Shown here piece by piece: positions 1 through 6,643 of a stretch of DNA of 36,976 bases. The notes under the pieces were generated by a model. That model was not told the origin of the DNA and searched no databases. It saw only the letters and a program-made list of their open reading frames with translations. The stretch covers positions 1 to 36,976 of the forward strand of contig DAOSIS010000030.1 of the NCBI GenBank assembly GCA_035366835.1. The letters are read 5' to 3'. Every line of letters starts with the position of its first letter. The first letter of the stretch is position 1. Position numbers and translations under genes: made by a program. The DNA is from UBA6109 sp035366835 (GTDB taxonomy: Bacteria; Desulfobacterota; Syntrophia; Syntrophales; UBA6109).

Positions 1-80
1 CGTTGAGTCGCTGGGTGAAGTAGCCTCCATTTTGGACCAGGCACCTTTTGGAGTTGCTCCGGTTTCGTGGACACACTACA
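1..80 (-). mobile_element. possible insertion-sequence end running off the left edge
   Basis: Read on the minus strand, positions 80 to 61 spell TGTAGTGTGTCCACGAAACC, which looks like the TG-starting terminal repeat of some insertion sequences. About 30 nt further in is an AAGGTG-like ribosome site and an ATG at 30 that opens a frame (MEATSPSDST) leaving the window. This layout (terminal repeat, short leader, transposase start) is typical of IS elements, but too little is present to name a family, and the other end and target duplication are not visible. Bases 81-130 hold nothing else recognisable. Confidence 0.25.
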
Positions 81-130
81 GGTTGAGAGTTTCGTCGACC
101 CCCGTCTTCTCCTTTTACTGCCTGCAAATT

Positions 131-164
131 TTAACATGGAATTTCATATAGATATTGGTATATT
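131..164 (+). promoter_or_regulatory. candidate promoter of the mntA-hepT pair
   Basis: An extended -10 element, TGG followed by TATATT (156-164), lies in an AT-rich stretch. There is no good -35 box at 17 bp; TTAACA at 131-136 is too far upstream. A start site near 171 would place the upstream ATG at 155 outside the transcript, which agrees with translation starting at the GTG at 197. Confidence 0.3.
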
Positions 165-196
165 GTTTCCATCATCGTCCGAAGGAGGACAGGCAA

Positions 197-487
197 GTGG
201 AATTACCGGGAATCCTTGAAGCAAAGAGAAATGAGATTCTGATTCTGGCTTCGCGGCACGGTGCAAGAAACGTAAGGGTTTTCGGTTCCGTTGCAAGGGG
301 TGAGGCGGGTCCGGAAAGCGATGTGGACTTTTTAGTTCAGATGGAGGAGGGGCGCAGCCTTCTGGATCTCAGTGCTCTGATCATGGAGCTTCAGGATCTG
401 CTTGGTCGAAAAGTGGACGTTGTATCCGAGGGCGGCCTTTATTGGCTTTTACGGCGCAGGATTCTCAAGGAGGCCAAGCCGTTATGA
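197..487 (+). CDS. mntA: MntA-type minimal nucleotidyltransferase antitoxin
   Basis: A 96-residue minimal nucleotidyltransferase. Residues 30-44 carry the family signature GSx10DxD (G30, S31, D42, D44), which positions the metal ions and ATP. Homologues in MntA/HepT toxin-antitoxin modules inactivate the partner HEPN toxin by adding AMP to a tyrosine next to its active site. The start chosen is GTG at 197 because a perfect AAGGAGG lies at 182-188 with 8 nt spacing; an in-frame ATG at 155 has no ribosome site and falls at or before the likely transcription start. The stop overlaps the next gene's ATG (ATGA), indicating translational coupling and matched dosage. Family assignment is firm; the activity is inferred from the family. 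Confidence 0.88.
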   Translation: MELPGILEAKRNEILILASRHGARNVRVFGSVARGEAGPESDVDFLVQMEEGRSLLDLSALIMELQDLLGRKVDVVSEGGLYWLLRRRILKEAKPL

Positions 488-870
488 CGAAAGATCCTCG
501 TGTTTACCTCGCCCAGATCCTCGAAAGAATCGAAAGAATCATCCACTTTACTTCGGCAGGTAAAGATGAGTTCTTCGCCAGCCCGTTGATTCAGGATGCC
601 GTTATCCGAAATTTCGAAGTGATCGGCGAGGCAGCCAAGCGCATCCCTGACGAATACCGCACAAAGCATCCCTCTATTCCATGGAGAGCGCTTGCCGGGT
701 TTCGCGATGTCCTCATTCATCAATACGAGGGGGTCAGCATTGTGGAAGTCTGGCAGATTATCGAGCAGGACCTTCCTGGCCTAAAAGTTTCGATATCCGC
801 CGCTCTCCCGCCCCTTGAGCAGTTGGAGAAAGAGCTCGCCGGTGAAATCTCGAAGGATGACCGAGGATAA
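484..870 (+). CDS. hepT: HepT-like HEPN ribonuclease toxin (DUF86)
   Basis: A 128-residue, largely helical protein of the HepT/DUF86 HEPN family. It contains the catalytic RX4HXY motif as RDVLIHQY: R74, H79 and Y81. In studied systems R and H form the RNase active site and the tyrosine is the residue AMPylated by MntA, so all key residues for both toxicity and neutralisation are present. The conserved helix with NFEVIGEAAKRIP (residues 43-55) is also typical. The ATG at 484 overlaps the mntA stop. The module looks intact, unlike the mazF and vapB fragments 1 kb downstream. Confidence 0.88.
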   Translation: MTKDPRVYLAQILERIERIIHFTSAGKDEFFASPLIQDAVIRNFEVIGEAAKRIPDEYRTKHPSIPWRALAGFRDVLIHQYEGVSIVEVWQIIEQDLPGLKVSISAALPPLEQLEKELAGEISKDDRG

Positions 871-960
871 CTCTTCCTGCTATGAAACTCCGCAGAAACC
901 AACGCTCATTATTGCGGGCGAAAAGGAACTCGGTATAGAAATCGAAAGAGGAAAACGGGA

Positions 961-1839
961 ATGTCCAAGATTGTCAAAAAATCGGATTCGAAATCGGAAA
1001 ACGGAAAGAAAAAGAAGCCTGCAAACAAACGGAACGCGGATATCATTCCTCTCTCCACAATTCATTTTGAAGCCATGTTATCTGATGTCGCTGGAGGCGG
1101 CAAGCGCCGGGCCATAGATGAAGCGCAACAGGTCATGTATGATGCCTGGGAAGCGAAGACAAAAAAGAGCCGGATCGCCTTGGCGAAGAAGGCTCTGGCA
1201 ATTTCTCCTGATTGCGCGGATGCCTATGTCTTGCTGGCCGAGGAGGGAGCAACCTCCGTTGAGGAGGCCCTCAGTTTTTATAAGCAGGGGATGCAGGCAG
1301 GCGAGAGGGCCATCGGTAAAAAGGCCTTCAGGGAAGATGTCGGCTACTTTTGGGGCCTCCTGGAGACCCGGCCTTATATGCGCGCCAGAGCCGGGTTGGC
1401 CGAATGTCTTCGATGGACAGGGAAGCTGGATAAAGCTGTGGAACATTACTGGGACATGCTCCGGCTCAATCCGAACGACAATCAGGGTATCCGCGATCTT
1501 CTAATGCCCTGCCTGATCGAAATGGGACGCGTTGAAGATGCTGAAAGGCTTTTCAAACAGTATGAAGAAGATGCAATGGCCGTCTGGATGTACTCCCGGG
1601 CGCTGCTCGATTTCTGCAAGCATGGCGCCTCGGCCTTATCTCAAAAGTCATTGAAGCAGGCCATTGAAGAGAACAAACATGTACCGGATTATCTGCTCGG
1701 CCGTAAAAAGGCTCCGAGTCGTCTTCCGGACCATTACGGATTTGGCGATGAGGCAGAAGCCGTCCTATATTCCAAATGGAATCAGGGCGCATGGCGCGCA
1801 ATCCCCGGAGCGCTGGAATGGCTCGCGGCAATGCCCTGA
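961..1839 (+). CDS. ST7-like tetratricopeptide-repeat protein
   Basis: A 292-residue soluble protein with a lysine-rich N-terminus (residues 1-25), then helical repeats. Residues about 62-100 (start of the repeat region, with DCADAYVLLAEE) resemble the bacterial ST7 (suppression of tumorigenicity 7)-like TPR family. Later repeats include RARAGLAECLRWTGKLDKAV and GRVEDAERLFKQYEED. The C-terminus with EAEAVLYSKWNQGAWRAIPGALEWL is also typical of the family end, so the gene appears full length. TPR arrays mediate protein-protein contacts; no enzymatic motif is visible and the role is unknown. The ribosome site is AGAGGA about 10 nt before the ATG. It sits 90 bp after hepT with no clear terminator between, so it might be cotranscribed; a link to the toxin pair is only inferred. 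Confidence 0.7.
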   Translation: MSKIVKKSDSKSENGKKKKPANKRNADIIPLSTIHFEAMLSDVAGGGKRRAIDEAQQVMYDAWEAKTKKSRIALAKKALAISPDCADAYVLLAEEGATSVEEALSFYKQGMQAGERAIGKKAFREDVGYFWGLLETRPYMRARAGLAECLRWTGKLDKAVEHYWDMLRLNPNDNQGIRDLLMPCLIEMGRVEDAERLFKQYEEDAMAVWMYSRALLDFCKHGASALSQKSLKQAIEENKHVPDYLLGRKKAPSRLPDHYGFGDEAEAVLYSKWNQGAWRAIPGALEWLAAMP

Positions 1840-1858
1840 CATATCAGCTTGCCCCGCC

Positions 1859-2006
1859 CTTCTTCCGAAACCATCGTGGGTGAAGATCAGCCAGATCCGG
1901 ACGCTGTCGGTGGAACGGATCGTAAGAGATCGGACAAGTCTCGCCGGATATCCTGGAACAGATCGTTGAAGGACTCAACGAAATCATAGGCGCTTGGAGT
2001 TGTTAA
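1859..2006 (+). pseudogene. 3' fragment of a mazF-type mRNA interferase gene, frameshifted
   Basis: In the frame through 1862-1921 the sequence encodes LPKPSWVKISQIRTLSVERI, the conserved C-terminal strand region of MazF/PemK endoribonucleases. The frame then shifts: from 1932 the continuation SPDILEQIVEGLNEIIG reads in a different phase to a TAA at 2004-2006. That stretch matches the expected MazF end in order and spacing, with about two bases missing near 1922-1931. The N-terminal two thirds of the gene are absent; the fragment begins just after the TPR gene stop. It is therefore a dead remnant. No mazE-like partner is visible. Confidence 0.75.
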
Positions 2007-2022
2007 TGGGGTTCCTTGCAGA

Positions 2023-2234
2023 TCAATCGGACCGAAGCTGCCACCCATTCTTCATCTCGTCGGGATTGCCCGACCATCGGAGACCCTCGCGAGACCCTTT
2101 GATCTCTCCATCCCTTTTTCAGCTGGACCAGCAATTTCAAACCTTTTTCGATGGCCTCCTCCTTATGTCTTCACGCCGGATGCCTTGAGGGCGGATTCCA
2201 TAAGTTCGTCATTGATGACGACGTTGATTCCTAT
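2023..2234 (-). pseudogene. decayed vapB-type antitoxin gene with two frameshifts
   Basis: On the minus strand the first frame gives INVVINDELMESALKASGVK, a typical VapB N-terminus. It is cut by TAA at 2165-2163. Skipping one base (T at 2165) restores KEEAIEKGLKLLVQLKK. A second one-base shift near the A/G-rich run at about 2107-2118 gives REGLRWSGNPDEMKN, matching the usual VapB tail, ending with TGA at 2025-2023. The expected start codon is ATA (2234-2232) and no ribosome site precedes it. No vapC toxin follows; downstream is the convergent mazF fragment. The gene is a remnant. Confidence 0.72.
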
Positions 2235-2400
2235 ATTTTCGAAAGAATGAATTGATGGAAAAAGGGGTGCGTTTATTGCGCGCTGATTGGATAAGCACCG
2301 AGCATGAACTAATTCTATGAAATCAAATGGAAAATCCGATATATCCAAGGTTGTTGAAAAACCATCGTTTACGCTTCAAATCCGGGCGTCATAGATAAGA

Positions 2401-2433
2401 AAGGCGCAATTCCGTGCAATGGCGCCTTTTTTT
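2401..2433 (+). terminator. rho-independent terminator
   Basis: The stem AAGGCGC (2401-2407) pairs with GCGCCTT (2422-2428), with further inner pairing (ATT/AAT) around a CCGTGC loop. A run of seven T (2427-2433) follows. It ends plus-strand transcription coming from the toxin-antitoxin/TPR region and insulates the next small gene. Between 2235 and 2400 no gene or repeat is recognisable. Confidence 0.7.
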
Positions 2434-2505
2434 ACCCGTGAAACCCTTCCTCTCTTCCTTGTTTTCCTGCCGCAGGCCGTGCAGATCATCTCCCCAAAAA
2501 AAACT

Positions 2506-2534
2506 TTGACACGGACATTTCGCCATGATAGAAG
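2506..2534 (+). promoter_or_regulatory. sigma70-type promoter for the 49-residue membrane peptide
   Basis: A perfect TTGACA (2506-2511) is followed after 17 bp by TAGAAG (2529-2534), and the latter is preceded by TGA, giving an extended -10. The predicted start is near 2541, about 60 nt before the small gene's ATG. A terminator immediately upstream supports an independent transcript. Confidence 0.55.
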
Positions 2535-2600
2535 TGAGTGCGCGTTAACTGATAAAAAGCTGAGTGAACGACAGCTATTTTGTGAAACGGAGGGAGTCTC

Positions 2601-2750
2601 ATGGGAGAAGCGGAAAAGCAACCACTGTCAAACACAGCCAGTGCGGAACTGTCTCAGGGCAAGAAATGGATCAACCGGATCATCGGGATCGCCGGCTTCC
2701 TGTTTCTGGTTTTCCTGATCTTCAAGATGGTTGCCAACAAGATGGGGTAG
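2601..2750 (+). CDS. small single-pass membrane protein (49 aa)
   Basis: A short gene with strong support. GGAGGGAG at 2589-2596 sits about 7 nt before the ATG, the promoter TTGACA-N17-TAGAAG lies upstream, and terminator-like hairpins flank it. The protein has a polar N-terminus (residues 1-24) ending in KKWINR, then a hydrophobic helix (about residues 26-42, including IAGFLFLVFLIF) and a short basic tail. The charge pattern suggests one transmembrane segment. I recognise no family. It could be a regulatory membrane peptide or a toxin-like peptide; the sequence does not decide. It is convergent with the tetR gene. Confidence 0.6.
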   Translation: MGEAEKQPLSNTASAELSQGKKWINRIIGIAGFLFLVFLIFKMVANKMG

Positions 2751-2797
2751 ACGGATCCATTCCCCGTCACGGTGAAGGCTTCCGATCGGCAATAGGG

Positions 2798-2845
2798 GCC
2801 TGTCTTGGAACGGGCGGGTTTCTTTTCCCTTCCGGCTGAAGGGAA
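2798..2845. terminator. hairpins between convergent genes
   Basis: Two hairpins lie in the gap. GCCTGT (2798-2803) pairs with ACGGGC (2810-2815), with one G-U pair, and is followed by GGG then TTTCTTTT, a plausible terminator for the plus-strand small gene. A second, perfect 8-bp stem TTCCCTTC/GAAGGGAA (2825-2832 with 2838-2845) has a CGGCT loop. It lacks a clear T-run on either strand and may protect the 3' end of the convergent tetR transcript. Confidence 0.5.
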
Positions 2846-2856
2846 CCGCGAGACCG

Positions 2857-3459
2857 CTACTTTGTCTTCATGAGGAAAGAACGGTACATCATCCATATGG
2901 ATTCGTACCGGCTCAGGATGTTGAAGCTGCGGTTGCTGAGGGTCCAGATATTGACCATGCCCTGGATGACCCCGAACAACGTCAGGGCTGCCGTTTCCGG
3001 ATTGACGTCGCGGCGGATCTCGCCGTCGCGGATACCGCTGGCGATCAGTTCACTGATCTCTTTGAGATATTTCTCAATGTTCTCCAACACACTCCGGTTC
3101 AGCTTCTTGTCGCCGAGGCTGATGATTTCGGCAATAACCTGGAAAGAGATGCCGCGCTTCTGTTCTACGGCGGATATCTGTTTCTTCAGGATCATATTCA
3201 GCTGTTCAAGGGCAGTGCCATTCGTCTCCCTGCTCTCGGATACGTAGGAGAGCAGCAGGTCACCGATATAGTCCGCCAGAAACGAGAGGATGCTGCTCTT
3301 GCTGGTGAAATGCCGGTAGATCGCAGCTTCCGAAATGCCTACCTCGTGGGCGATCCTTCTCACAGTTACATGTTCGCTTCCGTGTTTGAAGATCAGCTTC
3401 CTGGCGGCTTCGATGATCTGTTTCTGCCGGATCTGCGTGTTCTGGTATTTCTTGGCCAT
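2857..3459 (-). CDS. TetR/AcrR family transcriptional regulator
   Basis: A 200-residue regulator. The N-terminal helix-turn-helix domain (about residues 10-58) contains the TetR signature around IIEAARKLIFKHG, VTVRRIAHEVGISEAAIYRHF and SKSSIL. The C-terminal helical domain (60-200) is the ligand and dimer part and gives no ligand clue. The start chosen is ATG at 3459, which follows GAGGAGAG on the minus strand; an upstream in-frame ATG at 3540 would overlap the preceding gene by 43 nt. It lies 38 bp after the LytR_C lipoprotein gene, so the two are probably cotranscribed, and it may regulate that unit or a distant target. Confidence 0.88.
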   Translation of the reverse strand: MAKKYQNTQIRQKQIIEAARKLIFKHGSEHVTVRRIAHEVGISEAAIYRHFTSKSSILSFLADYIGDLLLSYVSESRETNGTALEQLNMILKKQISAVEQKRGISFQVIAEIISLGDKKLNRSVLENIEKYLKEISELIASGIRDGEIRRDVNPETAALTLFGVIQGMVNIWTLSNRSFNILSRYESIWMMYRSFLMKTK

Positions 3460-3497
3460 TTCTCTCTCCTCGAATTTTTCATAGGGGATCCCGCGCA

Positions 3498-4211
3498 TCA
3501 TCTTGCGGCAACCAGAATCAACGGGAATGCGGATGCCCATGTCAGGGGTTTGACCTCCATGTCCGCCCCGAATTTCTTCCGCAGCAGCTGTGCCTCCTCT
3601 TCATACCCATCCGCGTAATATAGGGTAAGACCGCGGAAGTTGGTCCTCGGCGCGAGATCGATTTTGCCGACCCTGTAGCCCAGGGCTGACAATCTTTTCG
3701 CCGCCTGTACGGCCGCGGCCATCTTGCCGTTTCCGCTCAGAACCTTCAATTGAATTGCCGGAGCGCTCCTTTCCTTTCCCTCGAGTCCTGCCCTTTCCCA
3801 GTTTTCCCTGCGAAGCCCACCCGCGGCTGACTTGGAGAGAACCGGTGTGGCGGCTTCCTCCTGCTTCTTGGTGGTGTCCCTGAGCGTTTCAGCCTGAAGA
3901 CGGGCACGCGCGTCTTCTTTGGCAACCGATTCCTGCAGTTCCTGCAGTTGAGCTTTCTTCTGGGAGAGATCCGTCTTCAGGTCGGAAACCTCGGCATTGA
4001 GCCTCCGGATGGTGTTCTCACGTTCTGCCGAAACCTGTTTTTCCTTTTCGTACTGGCTCCTTGCCGTGTTGATTTCCTGAAGCAATTCCTGCCTGGAACT
4101 GGAAAACAGTCTCCTTTCTTCTTCGGAGCTGCCGTCAAAATGCTTCATTACCGTGCATCCCGGACAAAAAAGAATCAGCACCGCAATCGCCAGCCATCCT
4201 GTCTTTCGCAT
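3498..4211 (-). CDS. lipoprotein-like protein with coiled coil and LytR C-terminal domain
   Basis: A 237-residue exported protein. Residues 1-19 form a signal sequence ending in a weak lipobox (FCPGC, with C19 as possible lipidated residue). Residues about 30-120 are a charged coiled coil rich in E, K, Q and R. Residues about 150-237 resemble the LytR_C (LytR/CpsA/Psr C-terminal) domain: an IQLKVLSGNGK strand, a helix AAKRLSALGYRV, and TLYYADGYEEEAQLLRKKFG. That domain occurs in envelope proteins and is thought to bind cell-wall or polymer substrates; function here is unknown. GAGGAG precedes the ATG at 4211. The gene follows lpdA by 132 bp and precedes tetR. Confidence 0.72.
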   Translation of the reverse strand: MRKTGWLAIAVLILFCPGCTVMKHFDGSSEEERRLFSSSRQELLQEINTARSQYEKEKQVSAERENTIRRLNAEVSDLKTDLSQKKAQLQELQESVAKEDARARLQAETLRDTTKKQEEAATPVLSKSAAGGLRRENWERAGLEGKERSAPAIQLKVLSGNGKMAAAVQAAKRLSALGYRVGKIDLAPRTNFRGLTLYYADGYEEEAQLLRKKFGADMEVKPLTWASAFPLILVAAR

Positions 4212-4292
4212 CGTGGTGGTCTCCTCTCGGGGAAGCGGAATGCTTTGAATCTCTCGCTTGGTGACGAAAAGACGTTCTTTTGTGGTGAGCTT

Positions 4293-4321
4293 CTTATAAC
4301 TGATTGAAACGAAAAAGGAAA
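4293..4321 (-). promoter_or_regulatory. weak candidate promoter upstream of the LytR_C lipoprotein
   Basis: On the minus strand TATAAG (4298-4293) is a good -10 match. At 17 bp spacing the -35 is TTTCCT (4321-4316), a poor match. An A/T-rich 6-bp hairpin, AAAAGA/TCTTTT, follows in the leader near 4267-4281. A T-rich tract lies just after lpdA without a convincing stem, so readthrough from lpdA is also possible. Confidence 0.25.
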
Positions 4322-4343
4322 GAAAAAATCGCTGCCTGTCGAC

Positions 4344-5705
4344 CTATTTTCTGCCGAGTGCCGAGAACAGCTCGCTCAAAGCTGGATGGGGGATGACCCA
4401 CGATGCGAGCCTGTCGCGGTCCACCCGGCAGGCGACGGCCAGGCTCATCGACGCGATCAACTCGCCCGCCTGATCTCCGACAACCGTGACACCGATCAAA
4501 CGGTCCTTGTGAAAGAGGGCTTTTGCAAAACCCTGCCCGGCCAGTTCCGTGCGGGCGAGGATCTGAGCCGCATACTCGGCCTTGACGACCTCCACGTCCT
4601 TCATTTTCCTTCTCGCTTCTCGTTCGGTCGGCCCCACGCGGGCGATGACGGGATGGGAATATACGACGGAGGGCACGGCTTCGTCCCCTTCCGGTTCCCG
4701 ACCGTCTCCGTAGAGGGACCGGACCAGTTCCCGTCCTTGATGCGCGGCGCGGTGGGCAAGCATCATTCCCCCCGTCACATCGCCGACGGCGAAAATGGTC
4801 GGGATGTTGGTACGCAAACGGGAATCGACGAGAATCCCGGTCCGTTCGTAACGAAGCCCCATCCGGTCCAGCTCGCCCACGGCAAGGCGGGGCTTTCGTC
4901 CGGTGCAGATCAGGGCGACTTCCGCGGACAGGGAGATCGTTCGATCGCCCTGGCGCGCCGTCAGGGCGACGTGGTCTCCCGAGTCGGCCGCAGTTTCCAG
5001 TCGTGTCGAGAGTAGAACGCGGACGCCGATGCGGGTCAACTCCTGGGCAAGGAGCGTCGCCGCTTCCGCATCTTCGCAGGGGAGGAGCTGATCCATGAGC
5101 TCGATCAAGGTGACTTGCGATCCCAGTTCGGCGAGTAGGGTGGCGAACTCCACACCGATGACGCTCCCTCCGACGATCAGGACGATCTCGGGGATTCTGT
5201 CCATGGCGAGCAGGCCGTCGGATGTGACGATACGGTCGGAAAGCGTGATGCCGGGAAGGAGAAGGGGCTCGGAACCCCAGGCGATCACGATGTTTTCCGT
5301 CTGCAGTGCGAGGGCTGCGCCCCGGGGTGGTGTCCAGAGGACTTCACAGGGCGAGAGGATCTCGCCCCGTCCTTCCTTCATGTCGACGCCCGCCTCCTTG
5401 AGCGACTGCTGGACGCCGAGGGCCGAGATGCGGGTCATCTGAAGCTGGTGGCGCCGGATCGCGCCGAAATCGAAGGAGGCGTCGGCGCAGGAGATCCCCA
5501 TCCGCTTGAGCTTCTTCAGGTCGGCGTAACGGCGGCTGCAGGCGAGAAGGGCCTTGGTGGGGATGCAGCCGCGGTGGGTGCAGGTTCCGCCCCAGCCGTC
5601 CATCTCGATGATGGCCGTCTTCCTGCCGGTTCTCGCCGCCGCCTCGGCCGCTGCATGCCCGCCCGGGCCGGCGCCCACAATGACGCAATCGAATTTTTCG
5701 GTCAT
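4344..5705 (-). CDS. lpdA: dihydrolipoyl dehydrogenase (glycine cleavage L protein)
   Basis: A 453-residue pyridine nucleotide-disulfide oxidoreductase that reoxidises the dihydrolipoyl arm (here presumably of GcvH) and passes electrons through FAD to NAD+. It has the FAD-binding fingerprint GAGPGG (11-16), the redox-active disulfide GGTCTHRGC (C42 and C47), a second Rossmann motif VGGSVIGVEF, the FAD-contacting AVGDVTGG, and the C-terminal dimerisation domain with the catalytic HP..SE motif as HPALSELF. Length fits the family. The start overlaps the lipA stop by 4 nt (ATGA), so it is translationally coupled and last in the glycine-cleavage run. The usual LNV in the redox motif is replaced by THR, as seen in divergent members. 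Confidence 0.92.
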   Translation of the reverse strand: MTEKFDCVIVGAGPGGHAAAEAAARTGRKTAIIEMDGWGGTCTHRGCIPTKALLACSRRYADLKKLKRMGISCADASFDFGAIRRHQLQMTRISALGVQQSLKEAGVDMKEGRGEILSPCEVLWTPPRGAALALQTENIVIAWGSEPLLLPGITLSDRIVTSDGLLAMDRIPEIVLIVGGSVIGVEFATLLAELGSQVTLIELMDQLLPCEDAEAATLLAQELTRIGVRVLLSTRLETAADSGDHVALTARQGDRTISLSAEVALICTGRKPRLAVGELDRMGLRYERTGILVDSRLRTNIPTIFAVGDVTGGMMLAHRAAHQGRELVRSLYGDGREPEGDEAVPSVVYSHPVIARVGPTEREARRKMKDVEVVKAEYAAQILARTELAGQGFAKALFHKDRLIGVTVVGDQAGELIASMSLAVACRVDRDRLASWVIPHPALSELFSALGRK

Positions 5706-6631
5706 CCTTCCGCTTCCGCCGTCTCTACCGTTGACGAAGCCATGCGCGCCGCGTGATAGGAGCTTCGGACCCTCGGCCCTGCCTCGATTCGCTGAAACCC
5801 CAGCGAGAGAGCGGCCCGCCGGATTTCGGCAAATTCATCCGGACTGTAGTATTTTGCGACGGGCCAGGCGTCGCGCGTCGGCTGCTGGTACTGCCCCACC
5901 GTAAGACAATCGCAGCGCACGGCGGCGAGATCGTCCAGGAGTTGACGGATGTCTTCCGGAGACTCGCCAAAGCCGACCATGAAACCCGACTTGGTGAGGA
6001 TGCGTCCACCTCCTGCGGAGTGGCATCCTTTCTCGCGGACCTCCCGCAGAAGCGCCAGAGAGGATGCATAGCTGCCTTCCGGACGCAGGTCCCGGAACAG
6101 GCGGGGCACGACCTCCATGTTGTGGTTGATCACATCGGGGCCGGAGGCCAGGATGCGTTCCAGGGCCCCGGTCTTCTTCCGCAAGTCCGGGATCAGGACC
6201 TCCACGCGGCATCCGGAGATGTCGCGGCGGAGCCCTTCGACACAGCGGGCAAAAATCTCCGCCCCGCCGTCGGGAAGGTCGTCCCGGGTCACGGAGGTGA
6301 TCACGGCGTACCGCAGGCCGATCCGCCGGACGGCCTCCACCAGGCGTTCCGGTTCGCCTGCATCCGGCGGACCGGGCGAGCCGTGGCCTACGTGGCAGTA
6401 CCGGCAGTTCCTCGTGCAGATGTTCCCCAGGATCAGGAAGGTCGCCGTTCCCTCTTGGAAGCACTCGGCGATATTGGGGCAGAGCGCCTCACGGCAGACG
6501 GAATGAAGACCGAGGTTCCGCAGCGTCTCCCTGACATGGGCGAAGGCGCCGCCGCCCGACAGTGGGACCTTCAACCACGCCGGCTTTCTCGGCAGAGGGC
6601 GTCTCTGGGGGCAGGGGGTCGGATCGGACAT
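5702..6631 (-). CDS. lipA: lipoyl synthase (radical SAM)
   Basis: A 309-residue radical SAM enzyme that inserts two sulfurs into octanoyl groups on lipoyl domains. Both [4Fe-4S] clusters are visible: the auxiliary cluster cysteines C46, C51 and C57 (CX4CX5C) and the radical SAM motif CX3CX2C at C72, C76 and C79. The C-terminal RSSYH (289-293) supplies the serine that ligates the auxiliary cluster. It lies 12 bp after ltaE and overlaps lpdA by 4 nt. Its place in the gcv run implies that it matures GcvH. No lipB or lipM octanoyltransferase is in the window, so the octanoyl donor step must be encoded elsewhere. Confidence 0.95.
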   Translation of the reverse strand: MSDPTPCPQRRPLPRKPAWLKVPLSGGGAFAHVRETLRNLGLHSVCREALCPNIAECFQEGTATFLILGNICTRNCRYCHVGHGSPGPPDAGEPERLVEAVRRIGLRYAVITSVTRDDLPDGGAEIFARCVEGLRRDISGCRVEVLIPDLRKKTGALERILASGPDVINHNMEVVPRLFRDLRPEGSYASSLALLREVREKGCHSAGGGRILTKSGFMVGFGESPEDIRQLLDDLAAVRCDCLTVGQYQQPTRDAWPVAKYYSPDEFAEIRRAALSLGFQRIEAGPRVRSSYHAARMASSTVETAEAEG

Positions 6632-6643
6632 GACGGCGTCATC

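Noticed and set aside
2163..2348. A 61-residue minus-strand protein as an intact gene
   Set aside because: Only its C-terminal part resembles VapB and the match continues past its stop in another phase, so it is part of a pseudogene; the N-terminal part is upstream DNA.
2317..2394. A 25-codon plus-strand frame before the terminator at 2401
   Set aside because: No ribosome site, no recognisable features and too short to support.
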